Shown here: piece by piece, positions 1 to 6,018 of the stretch | Position numbering within the stretch: the stretch's first letter is position 1 | Layout of the letters: each line of letters begins with the position of its first letter | Notes under the pieces: model-generated | The model's input: the letters and a program-made list of their open reading frames with translations, nothing else | The model's database searches: none | What the model was told of the DNA's origin: nothing | Program-made: the position numbers and the translations under genes | DNA from: an uncultured Alphaproteobacteria bacterium | Lineage (GTDB): Bacteria; Pseudomonadota; Alphaproteobacteria; Rhizobiales; Hyphomicrobiaceae | Reading direction: 5' to 3' | Length of the DNA stretch: 8,404 bases | Assembly (NCBI GenBank): GCA_937950105.1 | Contig: CALFEM010000526.1 | Coordinates: forward strand, 1 to 8,404

Positions 1-51
1 CGGCGACCACCGAGATCTACACTCTTGCCCTACACGCCGCTCTTCCGATCT
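1..51 (+). other. Illumina P5/TruSeq universal adapter (non-biological)
   Basis: The bases match the 3' 51 bases of the standard Illumina P5/TruSeq universal adapter, from CGGCGACCACCGAG to the terminal GCTCTTCCGATCT. There are two differences: G for T at 27 and C for A at 37. The orientation (P5 side first, insert after GATCT) is what read-through of the second read of a short fragment would leave at a contig edge. The stretch is a library artefact and should be masked; genomic sequence begins at about base 52. The two substitutions look like sequencing errors kept by the assembler. Confidence 0.98.
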
Positions 52-166
52 ATGCCGGCTGCGGCGCATCGGCGCTGTTGGCGAGCGCGCCGGACGCGCA
101 CGCCCACGCACAGCACGCGACAACCGCGCGTACCCAACGCAGCGGGCGCCGATTCAGCAGCCTCAT
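52..166 (-). CDS. N-terminus of a probable secreted protein, truncated by the adapter
   Basis: Thirty-eight codons of an open frame remain before it reaches the adapter; the apparent stop at 52-50 uses two adapter bases and is false. The visible peptide has the shape of a Sec signal peptide: a basic start (MRLLNRRPLRWVR), a short hydrophobic core (AVVACCAWACA), then an SPase I-like SGALA before an Asn/Ser/Asp/Pro-rich beginning of a mature protein. Codon third positions are strongly G/C, as in the neighbouring genes. I prefer the ATG at 166, with a GGGGTGA stretch just upstream. The alternative in-frame ATG at 241 would add 25 Arg-rich residues in front of the signal, which is less likely. 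The gene follows the sterol desaturase gene in the same direction after a 119-base gap. The family cannot be told from this fragment. Confidence 0.45.
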
Positions 167-249
167 GCTCGCGTCACCCCGCCTCGATGCCTTGCGGCAC
201 GGCCCTCGCCGCGCCTGCTCAGGCTCCACCCGTTGTTTCATGCCTCGAT

Positions 250-255
250 CTTATA
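250..255 (-). promoter_or_regulatory. Possible -10 element for the truncated secreted-protein gene
   Basis: On the minus strand the gap between the two leftmost genes reads CTATAAGAT, so TATAAG (4 of 6 to TATAAT) stands out in otherwise GC-rich sequence. No good -35 box lies at the right distance, so this is only a candidate for separate transcription of the secreted-protein gene. Confidence 0.2.
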
Positions 256-285
256 GATGTATTTGGCGGAAATGGGATAACGCCG

Positions 286-1107
286 TCACGCGCCGGAACG
301 TCTGCGGAACGGCAGCGCCAGCGACCACGACAACCGACCCGGTCCATCATGCTGATATTCCGGCAATCCGATGGTCATGCCGCGATGGCCGTCGCGCGGC
401 TGCGGCGTGTAGGTGCGGAACAAGCGGTCCCAGATCGACAGGTTGAACCCGTAATTGCTGTCGTGTTCCGCGCCGTAGACGGAATGGTGCACGCGGTGCA
501 TGTCCGGGGTGACGATCGCCAACCGCAGCAGGGCGTCGAGGCGCGGCGGCAGGGCGACGTTGGCATGGTTGAACATGGCGAGACCGTTGAGGATGATCTC
601 GAACACCAGCACCGCCTCGGGCGAGGCACCGAGCGCCAGCACGCAGGCGATCTTCCACAACATCGACAGGCCGATCTCGACCGGATGAAAGCGGATCGCC
701 GTCGTCACGTCGATGTCGCGGTCGGCATGGTGCATCTGATGCAGGCGCCACAGCACCGGCACCTTGTGCGCGGCGAGATGCTGGAACCAGATGGCGAAGT
801 CGAGCACGACGACGGCAATCAGAATCTCGACCCACGCCGGCCACGACACCTGATTGAGCAAGCCCCATCCGTTCTTCTCGGCAATGGCCGCGACCGCCAC
901 CGCCGCGAGCGGCACGGCGAAGGCGGCCATGGCGCGGATGACCAGACTGCCGATGACGACGATGCTGAGATTGGTCAGCCAGCGCGGGCCTTTCGCCATC
1001 GTCAGTTCGCGCTTCGGCAGCATCAGCTCGGCCAAAGCCATGATTGCGAAGACGCCGAGAAACACCGAAAGGCGGAGTGCGGTTTCACTGATTTCGGGGA
1101 GTTGCAT
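286..1107 (-). CDS. Sterol desaturase / fatty acid hydroxylase family protein
   Basis: This 273-residue integral membrane protein belongs to the fatty acid hydroxylase superfamily: non-haem di-iron oxygenases that hydroxylate or desaturate lipid substrates using O2. The histidine signature is complete: H110-LAA-H114 (HX3H), H123-QM-H126-H127 (HX2HH), H141, H181 and H204-RV-H207-H208 (HX2HH). These would bind two irons on the cytoplasmic face. Hydrophobic segments lie at about residues 11-29, 46-75, 94-109 and 153-176, matching the family's topology. I chose the ATG at 1107 because the protein then begins just before the first membrane segment and has normal family length; the frame is open further upstream to 1293, but that part is low-complexity and overlaps the divergent hydrolase gene. 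The ribosome binding site is weak (CGGA about 7 bases upstream). The substrate cannot be told from sequence: bacterial members act on sterols, carotenoids, ether lipids or fatty acids. The gene is intact. Confidence 0.92.
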   Translation of the reverse strand: MQLPEISETALRLSVFLGVFAIMALAELMLPKRELTMAKGPRWLTNLSIVVIGSLVIRAMAAFAVPLAAVAVAAIAEKNGWGLLNQVSWPAWVEILIAVVVLDFAIWFQHLAAHKVPVLWRLHQMHHADRDIDVTTAIRFHPVEIGLSMLWKIACVLALGASPEAVLVFEIILNGLAMFNHANVALPPRLDALLRLAIVTPDMHRVHHSVYGAEHDSNYGFNLSIWDRLFRTYTPQPRDGHRGMTIGLPEYQHDGPGRLSWSLALPFRRRSGA

Positions 1108-1215
1108 GTCTGATCCGTGACGTGGTTTCGCAAACACTATAAGCACTGCCACGCGCCGGTGCGTCACAGTCGGGTGATCTGTCGCAGCGCCTGCTGTTAC
1201 GCTCGAGCCGACGAC

Positions 1216-1220
1216 GAGGA
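1216..1220 (+). promoter_or_regulatory. Ribosome binding site of the alpha/beta hydrolase gene
   Basis: GAGGA lies 3 bases before the ATG at 1224, a short but usable spacing (4 if only GAGG pairs). It supports this start over internal codons. Confidence 0.5.
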
Positions 1221-1223
1221 CCG

Positions 1224-1883
1224 ATGCCGCACCCCGAGTTCGTGATCGATGCGCCGCCAGCGTTGCCGCCCGTCGCCCGGCTGTTGCTCGCACACGGCGC
1301 GGGCGCGCCGATGACCAGCCCGTTCATGGGTACCATCGCTCAACTGCTCGCCGCGCGCGGGCTCGAAGTCCTGCGTTTCGAGTTCTCGTACATGGCCGCG
1401 CGCCGCGATGGCGGCAAGCGCCGCCCGCCGCCCAAAGCCGAAACGCTGGCCGACGAATACCGGGCGGCAGTTGCTGCAGCAACGGAGCGGCAAGCAGCGC
1501 GCCCCTCGACTCCGCTCCTCATCGGCGGCAAGTCGATGGGCGGGCGCGTGGCGAGCCTCGTCGCCGACGCGTTGCATGACAAAGGCCACATCGCCGGCCT
1601 CGTCTGCCTCGGCTATCCGTTTCATCCGACGGCCAAGCCGGAGCAATTGCGTACCGCGCATCTCCAGACGCTGACGACACCGGCGCTCATCGTGCAGGGC
1701 GAGCGCGATCCGTTCGGCTCACGCGACGAAATCGATGGCTACAGCCTCTCGCCGCGCATCGCGTTCCACTGGGCCGGCGACGGCGATCACGACCTCGGTC
1801 CACGCGGCGGCAAGGGCTTCACGCGGCGTGGCAACCTCGAAGCCGCCGCCGACGCCATCGCCACCTTTGCCGCAGCTCTCTGA
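1224..1883 (+). CDS. Alpha/beta hydrolase of the KANL3/Tex30 type
   Basis: This 219-residue soluble protein has a compact alpha/beta-hydrolase fold. The oxyanion-hole strand turn reads LLLAHGAGAP (residues 20-29). The nucleophile elbow is GGKSMGGR with Ser104. The acid lies in the GERDPFG segment (Asp162), and the histidine in the GDGDHDL segment (His189), so the catalytic triad is complete. The GKSMGGR elbow and the AHGAGAP start are typical of the Tex30/KANL3-like bacterial branch (COG3571, 'predicted hydrolase of the alpha/beta-hydrolase fold'). No signal peptide is seen, so it should be cytoplasmic; the substrate is unknown, with esterase or acyl hydrolase activity likely. The gene is divergent from the sterol desaturase gene across 116 bases, so the two share an upstream region but not necessarily a function. 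The downstream gene starts after 83 bases with its own possible -10 box. Confidence 0.87.
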   Translation: MPHPEFVIDAPPALPPVARLLLAHGAGAPMTSPFMGTIAQLLAARGLEVLRFEFSYMAARRDGGKRRPPPKAETLADEYRAAVAAATERQAARPSTPLLIGGKSMGGRVASLVADALHDKGHIAGLVCLGYPFHPTAKPEQLRTAHLQTLTTPALIVQGERDPFGSRDEIDGYSLSPRIAFHWAGDGDHDLGPRGGKGFTRRGNLEAAADAIATFAAAL

Positions 1884-1925
1884 GCAAGCGCATCAGGATC
1901 AAGCGAGTGAGGCGCCGCGTTGGGT

Positions 1926-1931
1926 TATCAT
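1926..1931 (+). promoter_or_regulatory. Possible -10 box for the MgtC/DUF4010 gene
   Basis: TATCAT matches TATAAT at five of six positions and sits 35 bases before the ATG at 1967. No convincing -35 hexamer lies 16-18 bases further up, so the site is tentative. If used, the MgtC-type gene would be transcribed separately from the hydrolase gene. Confidence 0.3.
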
Positions 1932-1966
1932 CGCGGTGCGGATCCAAAACCGGAAAGCGGCAGCCC

Positions 1967-3250
1967 ATGGAAACCTTCGAGTTGTTTCAGCGCATGTCGG
2001 CGGCGCTGGCCATCGGGTTGCTGATCGGCCTCGAGCGCGGCTGGAAGGAGCGTGAGGATCAGGAAGGCATGCGCTCTGCCGGCTTTCGCACGCATGCGCT
2101 GGCGGGCCTTCTGGGAGCGTCGTGGGGCGCGATCGCACTGCGGCCGGGCCTCGACGCAGCTGTCCTGCTCGGCCTCGCATTCGCCGCCTTTTCGTCTGCC
2201 ATCATCCTCTTTCGCTATCGCGAATCCGGTCACGAGGGCACCTTCGGGGTCACCTCGGTGGTCGCCGCCATGCTGGCCTTCGCACTCGGTGCGCTCGCCA
2301 TGCTCGGTAATCTGCAACTCGCGATCGCGGCCGGCGTCGCCACCGCCGCTCTCCTCGCCCTGAAGCGCGCCATGCACGACTGGGTGCGGCAGTTGACCTG
2401 GGTGGAACTTCGCTCCGGCCTGGTGCTCGCCACCATGACGTTCATCCTGTTGCCATTGCTGCCGAACCGAGAGGTGGCGGAGCTCGGCGGCCTCAACCCG
2501 TATGAACTCTGGCTGATGACGGTGATGATCGCCGCCATCTCGTTCGCCGGCTACGTGGCGGTGAAGGTCGCCGGCAACACGCATGGGGTCATCCTGACGG
2601 GCATCGCTGCCGGCCTCGTGTCGTCCACCGCCGTCACCATGACGCTGGCCGAGCGGGCCAAGGAACGCCCCGAGATGACGCGGCTGTTCACGGCCGGAGC
2701 ATTGCTCGCCGGCACCACCATGATGCTGCGGGTCCTCGTGGTCGTGTTCCTGCTCAACAGTGCGCTCGCACGCCCGCTCGCGGCACCGCTCGCCGCCGCA
2801 GCACTGGCGACCGCGCTCTTCGCGGCACTTCTGATGAAGAATGAAAGACGCGACGGCAACGGCGACGGAGCGCCGATCGATCTGAAGAACCCGTTCGATC
2901 TTGCGACCGTCCTGAAGTTCGGAGCGCTGCTGGCGGCCATCACGCTTGCGACGAAGCTCGTCTCGGGCTTCGCGGGCGGGCAAGGCCTGATCGGTCTCGC
3001 CATGCTCTCGGGGATCGGTGACGTGGATGCCATGACGCTCGCCATGACCCGGCAGGCGGGTAACGGCGTCGACATGACCCTCGCCGTGCAGGTGATCGCC
3101 GTCGTCGTCGCCGTCAACACCATCGCCAAAGCCGTGCTGGCGTGGAGCGCGGGCGGGAGCGGGCCGGGCCGCCTGATGCTCACCGGCGCCGCGATCGCCA
3201 TCCTCGCCGGCGCCGCGGCACTGCTGGCGGAGCGCCAGCTGTTCGGCTGA
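1967..3250 (+). CDS. MgtC/SapB family membrane protein with DUF4010 domain
   Basis: This 427-residue polytopic membrane protein has two parts. Residues 1 to about 135 form an MgtC/SapB N-terminal domain, with the family signature in GLLIGLERGWKER (17-29) and AGFRTHALAGLLGA (38-51). Residues about 150-425 match DUF4010, with conserved stretches GGLNPYELW (174-182), GLVSSTAVT (216-224) and SGIGDVDAMTL (348-358). About ten or more hydrophobic helices are visible. I chose the ATG at 1967 because the protein then starts directly at the domain; GGAAAG 9 bases upstream is a reasonable ribosome binding site. The virulence MgtC of Salmonella is a short relative that affects the F-ATP synthase and survival at low magnesium. 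The long DUF4010 form is common in environmental proteobacteria and its function is not established; a transport role is inference. The gene is intact and ends 6 bases from the convergent terB-domain gene. Confidence 0.92.
   Translation: METFELFQRMSAALAIGLLIGLERGWKEREDQEGMRSAGFRTHALAGLLGASWGAIALRPGLDAAVLLGLAFAAFSSAIILFRYRESGHEGTFGVTSVVAAMLAFALGALAMLGNLQLAIAAGVATAALLALKRAMHDWVRQLTWVELRSGLVLATMTFILLPLLPNREVAELGGLNPYELWLMTVMIAAISFAGYVAVKVAGNTHGVILTGIAAGLVSSTAVTMTLAERAKERPEMTRLFTAGALLAGTTMMLRVLVVVFLLNSALARPLAAPLAAAALATALFAALLMKNERRDGNGDGAPIDLKNPFDLATVLKFGALLAAITLATKLVSGFAGGQGLIGLAMLSGIGDVDAMTLAMTRQAGNGVDMTLAVQVIAVVVAVNTIAKAVLAWSAGGSGPGRLMLTGAAIAILAGAAALLAERQLFG
3223..3239. terminator. Stem-loop at a convergent gene junction, possible terminator without T-run
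   Basis: GCTGGCG-GAG-CGCCAGC is a perfect 7-bp inverted repeat with a 3-base loop. It lies in the last codons of the MgtC-type gene and 17 bases past the stop of the opposing TerB-domain gene. No run of T follows on either strand, so it is not a classical intrinsic terminator. It may slow or stop transcription entering the opposing gene, or it may simply reflect codon content (it encodes part of LLAERQL). Confidence 0.3.
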
Positions 3251-3256
3251 GCACGC

Positions 3257-3670
3257 CTACACCGCCTGCTGGCGCGCGGTTGCCGCTCGTTCCAGCGCCG
3301 CGCACACGAGCTTGTCGAGGCCCAGCGCTTCCGCCAGCAGATCGAGGAAGCGGATTTCCTCCGACACCACGCGGCGATCGCTGGCCGCGACCTCGGCCGC
3401 CAGAACATAGGCCGTCTCGCGCAGTCGCTCCGGCAGGCTCGCCGTGACGAGATCGAGCACACGCCGCATGCCGCCCTCCTTGCCGAGGATGGCGCCGCAC
3501 TCCTGGCTCTCGTGCAGAAGCCAGTTGCTGTCGAAATCGCGGAACGCCGGCAGTTCCTTGACCACCGAGCCGATGCGCGACAGCTCGGAATCGGAAATCG
3601 TGCGGTCGACGGCCGAAACCGTGATCATGGCGTAGATCAGAGCCTGCTCCGGCTTCAGCGGCGTATCCAT
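3257..3670 (-). CDS. TerB-domain (tellurite resistance TerB family) protein
   Basis: This 137-residue, mostly helical soluble protein has the internal two-fold pattern of TerB: SAVDRTISDSEL (residues 19-30) in the first half and VAASDRRVVSEE (94-105) in the second. Each carries the Asp and following Glu (D22/E29 and D98/E104-E105) that bind metal in known TerB structures. The start at 3670 has a good ribosome binding site, GAAGGGA, about 4-6 bases upstream. There are no other ter genes nearby, and lone TerB proteins in alphaproteobacteria should not be read as evidence of tellurite resistance; their role is unknown, perhaps metal or stress sensing. The gene is divergent from lysK, and its 3' end faces the MgtC-type gene. 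The length is normal and nothing is broken. Confidence 0.87.
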   Translation of the reverse strand: MDTPLKPEQALIYAMITVSAVDRTISDSELSRIGSVVKELPAFRDFDSNWLLHESQECGAILGKEGGMRRVLDLVTASLPERLRETAYVLAAEVAASDRRVVSEEIRFLDLLAEALGLDKLVCAALERAATARQQAV

Positions 3671-3713
3671 GGTTTCCCTTCGTCTCCCGTCAGCCCGTCG
3701 TGCAGGCCGCCTC

Positions 3714-3741
3714 TATGTAGCCTCTCGACAGCGCTCCGCAA
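3714..3741 (-). promoter_or_regulatory. Possible promoter of the TerB-domain gene
   Basis: On the minus strand TTGCGG and TACATA are separated by 16 bases, each matching three of six consensus positions. The predicted transcript would begin about 35-40 bases before the ATG at 3670. The match is weak. Confidence 0.25.
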
Positions 3742-3744
3742 GCG

Positions 3745-3773
3745 TTGACGCGGCACCGTGCCGCCCATAGGGT
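3745..3773 (+). promoter_or_regulatory. Possible promoter of lysK
   Basis: TTGACG (3745-3750, five of six to TTGACA) is followed after exactly 17 bases by TAGGGT (3768-3773, three of six to TATAAT). The -35 is good and the -10 poor. Transcription would start about 55 bases before the lysK ATG at 3835. The spacer contains a short perfect palindrome, listed separately. Confidence 0.35.
3751..3763. repeat. Short palindrome in the lysK promoter region
   Basis: CGGCAC-C-GTGCCG is a perfect 6-bp inverted repeat around one central base, lying in the spacer of the candidate lysK promoter. A second, overlapping pair (GGCACC at 3752-3757 and GGTGCC at 3771-3776) could form an alternative stem. It could be an operator half-site pair, or chance in GC-rich sequence. 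Confidence 0.3.
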
Positions 3774-3834
3774 GCCGCTCCTTTCGCGCTTCGCCCGGCT
3801 GCTCCGGGCCTCCATCCTGCTGAAAGACCGACCG

Positions 3835-5496
3835 ATGACCGCGCCTGCCGTCGCGCCTGCCGATGCCGCTCTCGCCGCCGCCCTCGCCGACACCAAGGCC
3901 TGGCCATTCGAAGAGGCGCGCCGCCTCGTCAAGCGGCTGGACAAGCTGCCGGGTGGCGCCGACAAGATGGTCATTTTCGAGACCGGCTATGGTCCATCGG
4001 GCCTGCCGCATATCGGCACCTTCGGCGAAGTTGCGCGCACGAGCATGGTACGGCACGCCTTCGAGGTGCTCACGGGGCGCAAGACGCGCCTCATCTGCTT
4101 CTCCGACGACATGGACGGCCTGAGGAAGGTGCCGGACAACGTGCCCAACAAGGAGTTGCTGGCGACGGCGCTCGACAAGCCGCTGACCTGCGTGCCCGAT
4201 CCGTTCGGCACACATGAAAGCTTTGCCCATCACAACAACGCGCGGCTCAGGGCATTCCTCGACCAGTTCGGCTTCGAGTACGAGTTCTTCTCGGCGACCG
4301 AATGCTATCGCTCGGGGATGATGGACGCGACGCTCCTGAAGATGCTCGCGGTGTACGACGAGGTGATGGCCATCATCCTGCCGACGCTCGGGCCTGACCG
4401 GCAGGCGACCTATTCGCCGTTCCTGCCTGTCTCGCCCGTCTCCGGCAAGGTGCTGCAGGTGCCGATGATCGCGCGCGACGCTGCAAAGGGTACCGTCACC
4501 TACATCGAGCCCGACACCGGCGAGACCATCGAGACGCTGGTGACGGGTGGCCGCGTCAAGTGCCAGTGGAAGGCCGACTGGGCGATGCGCTGGACCGCAC
4601 TCGGCGTCGATTATGAAATGGCCGGCAAGGATCTGATCGACTCGGTCACGTTGTCGTCGCGCATCTGCAAGGCGCTCGGCGGCACGCCGCCCGAAGGCTT
4701 CAACTACGAACTGTTCCTCGACGAGAAGGGGCAGAAGATTTCGAAGTCGAAGGGCAACGGCCTGACCATCGAGGAGTGGCTGACCTACGCCTCGCCCGAA
4801 AGCCTGTCGCTCTACATGTTCCAGAAGCCGAAGGCGGCGAAGCGGCTCTACTTCGACGTGATCCCGCGCACGGTCGACGAATACCTGCAGTTCCTCGCCG
4901 CCTATCCGGCGCAGGAGGCGAAGGCGAAGATCGACAATCCGGTCTGGCACGTGCACGGCGGCAATCCGCCAGAGGCCGAACTGCCGATCACGTTCGCGCT
5001 GCTCCTCAACCTCGTCGCCGCTTCGAACGCGCACGACAAGGACGTGCTGTGGGGCTTCATCCGCCGCGTGGCGCCGGGCGCCACGGCCGAGGAGCATCCG
5101 CTGCTCGATCATCTCGCCGGCTATGCGGTGCGCTATTACGCGGACTTCGTCGCAACGAAGAAGACGTTCCGCGCCGCCGACGACGTCGAGCGCGAGGCGC
5201 TGACGGCGCTCTCCGACGCGCTCGCCAGGGCGCCGGCGAATGCCACCGCCGAGCAGTTGCAGGGCATTCTCTACGACGTCGGCCGCACCATCCCGCGCTA
5301 TCAGGATTTCGCCGCCAAGGGCGCCACGCCGGAGAAGCCCGGAGTTTCGAGCACGTGGTTCAACGCCATCTACAACGTGCTGCTCGGCGAGGAGAAGGGG
5401 CCGCGATTCGGCTCGTTCATCGAACTCTACGGTGTCGACAACACCCGCGCGCTCATCGCCAAGGGACTTGCGGGCGAACTGGTGACCAAGGCGTGA
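3835..5496 (+). CDS. lysK: Lysine--tRNA ligase, class I
   Basis: This 553-residue cytoplasmic enzyme charges tRNA-Lys with lysine in an ATP-dependent two-step reaction. It is the class I form (Rossmann-fold catalytic domain), found in archaea and some bacteria including alphaproteobacteria, unrelated to the class II LysRS of E. coli. The HIGH-type motif is [11 protein letters not shown] (residues 53-63) and the KMSKS-type loop is KISKS (301-305). Other class I landmarks are FETGYGPSG (48-56), [18 protein letters not shown] (88-105) and WKADWAMRW (245-253). The region beyond about 330 is the helical anticodon-binding part. I chose the ATG at 3835 because it places a short Ala-rich leader ahead of KAWPFEEAR, as in relatives; the frame is open to a TTG at 3745, but that stretch holds the likely promoter. 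The ribosome binding site is poor (GAAAGA about 8 bases upstream). The length is normal and the gene is intact. Confidence 0.97.
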   Translation: MTAPAVAPADAALAAALADTKAWPFEEARRLVKRLDKLPGGADKMVIFETGYGPSGLPHIGTFGEVARTSMVRHAFEVLTGRKTRLICFSDDMDGLRKVPDNVPNKELLATALDKPLTCVPDPFGTHESFAHHNNARLRAFLDQFGFEYEFFSATECYRSGMMDATLLKMLAVYDEVMAIILPTLGPDRQATYSPFLPVSPVSGKVLQVPMIARDAAKGTVTYIEPDTGETIETLVTGGRVKCQWKADWAMRWTALGVDYEMAGKDLIDSVTLSSRICKALGGTPPEGFNYELFLDEKGQKISKSKGNGLTIEEWLTYASPESLSLYMFQKPKAAKRLYFDVIPRTVDEYLQFLAAYPAQEAKAKIDNPVWHVHGGNPPEAELPITFALLLNLVAASNAHDKDVLWGFIRRVAPGATAEEHPLLDHLAGYAVRYYADFVATKKTFRAADDVEREALTALSDALARAPANATAEQLQGILYDVGRTIPRYQDFAAKGATPEKPGVSSTWFNAIYNVLLGEEKGPRFGSFIELYGVDNTRALIAKGLAGELVTKA

Positions 5497-5503
5497 CACG
5501 GCC

Positions 5504-5995
5504 ATGCAGCGGCGCAGCCACGACGACGGTCGCTCGCTCGCAGCCTTCATGGACCGCATCCATGTCGTTTGCCCATCGTGCGCACGCTGCGCACTGGTGA
5601 CGATGACCGCGAAGGCGATCGCGCCGGGGTTGTCGGTTCTGCCTGGTCGCCTGACCTGCACGCACTGCGGCGGCAGCCGCACGCAGCGCCTGCCGCCGCG
5701 CACGATCGCGAGCTACGCGATCTACAAGGACGGCCGCGATCCGCTGTTCGGACTGCCGCTCTGGCTCGTGACGCGAACGCGGCATGGCCTGCTGTTCGCT
5801 TACAACGAGGAGCATCTGGCGGTGCTCGAGGCGTTCGTCGGGGCGACGCTGCGCGAGCGTCACGCGATGCCGGCGACATTCGTGCGCAACAAGACCCTGC
5901 AGTCGCGCCTGCCGCGCTGGATGAAGCTCGCCGCCAACCGCGGCGACGTTCTGAAGTCGCTGGCGCACCTGCGCGCGAAGGCAGCAACCGACTGA
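5504..5995 (+). CDS. Small zinc-ribbon protein of unknown function
   Basis: This 163-residue protein has CPSC (C23, C26) and CTHC (C52, C55) about 25 residues apart, the spacing of a four-cysteine zinc ribbon; a fifth cysteine, C29, lies beside the first knuckle. The remaining part (about 65-160) contains YKDGRDPLFGLPLWL, an aromatic stretch GLLFAYNEEHLAVLEAF, and a basic tail (RNKTLQSRLPRWMKLAANR). I do not recognise a catalytic motif. It resembles database proteins labelled 'TFIIB-type zinc ribbon-containing', a fold description and not a function. It begins 7 bases after the lysK stop, with only a distant AAGG as ribosome binding site, so it is probably co-transcribed and perhaps translationally coupled. 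An alternative start at Met16 (5549) has no better site. It ends with two in-frame stops, TGA then TAA. Binding of nucleic acid or ribosomes is a guess from the zinc ribbon and basic tail. Confidence 0.8.
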   Translation: MQRRSHDDGRSLAAFMDRIHVVCPSCARCALVTMTAKAIAPGLSVLPGRLTCTHCGGSRTQRLPPRTIASYAIYKDGRDPLFGLPLWLVTRTRHGLLFAYNEEHLAVLEAFVGATLRERHAMPATFVRNKTLQSRLPRWMKLAANRGDVLKSLAHLRAKAATD

Positions 5996-6018
5996 TAATG
6001 TCGGCGCACGCCACCGTG

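Noticed and set aside
112..130. Lipoprotein box (VVAC) in the truncated secreted protein
   Set aside because: The cysteine comes only about four residues after the basic region, too early for a lipoprotein signal; an SPase I-type end at SGALA fits better.
25..1113. A 362-codon plus-strand frame at the left edge
   Set aside because: It begins inside the adapter and is antisense to the sterol desaturase gene, whose histidine motifs are complete on the other strand.
1928..2983. A 351-codon minus-strand frame opposite the MgtC-type gene
   Set aside because: The product is Arg/Glu/Gln/His-rich low-complexity sequence typical of a shadow frame; the plus-strand membrane protein explains the region.
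3257..3670. Tellurite resistance locus
   Set aside because: Only a lone TerB-domain gene is present; no TerC, TerD or TerZ-like genes are in the window.
3655..5703. A 682-codon open frame on the minus strand opposite lysK
   Set aside because: It lies antisense to an unmistakable class I LysRS. Its product is Arg/Gly/His/Val-rich without domain features; long antisense frames are expected in GC-rich genes.
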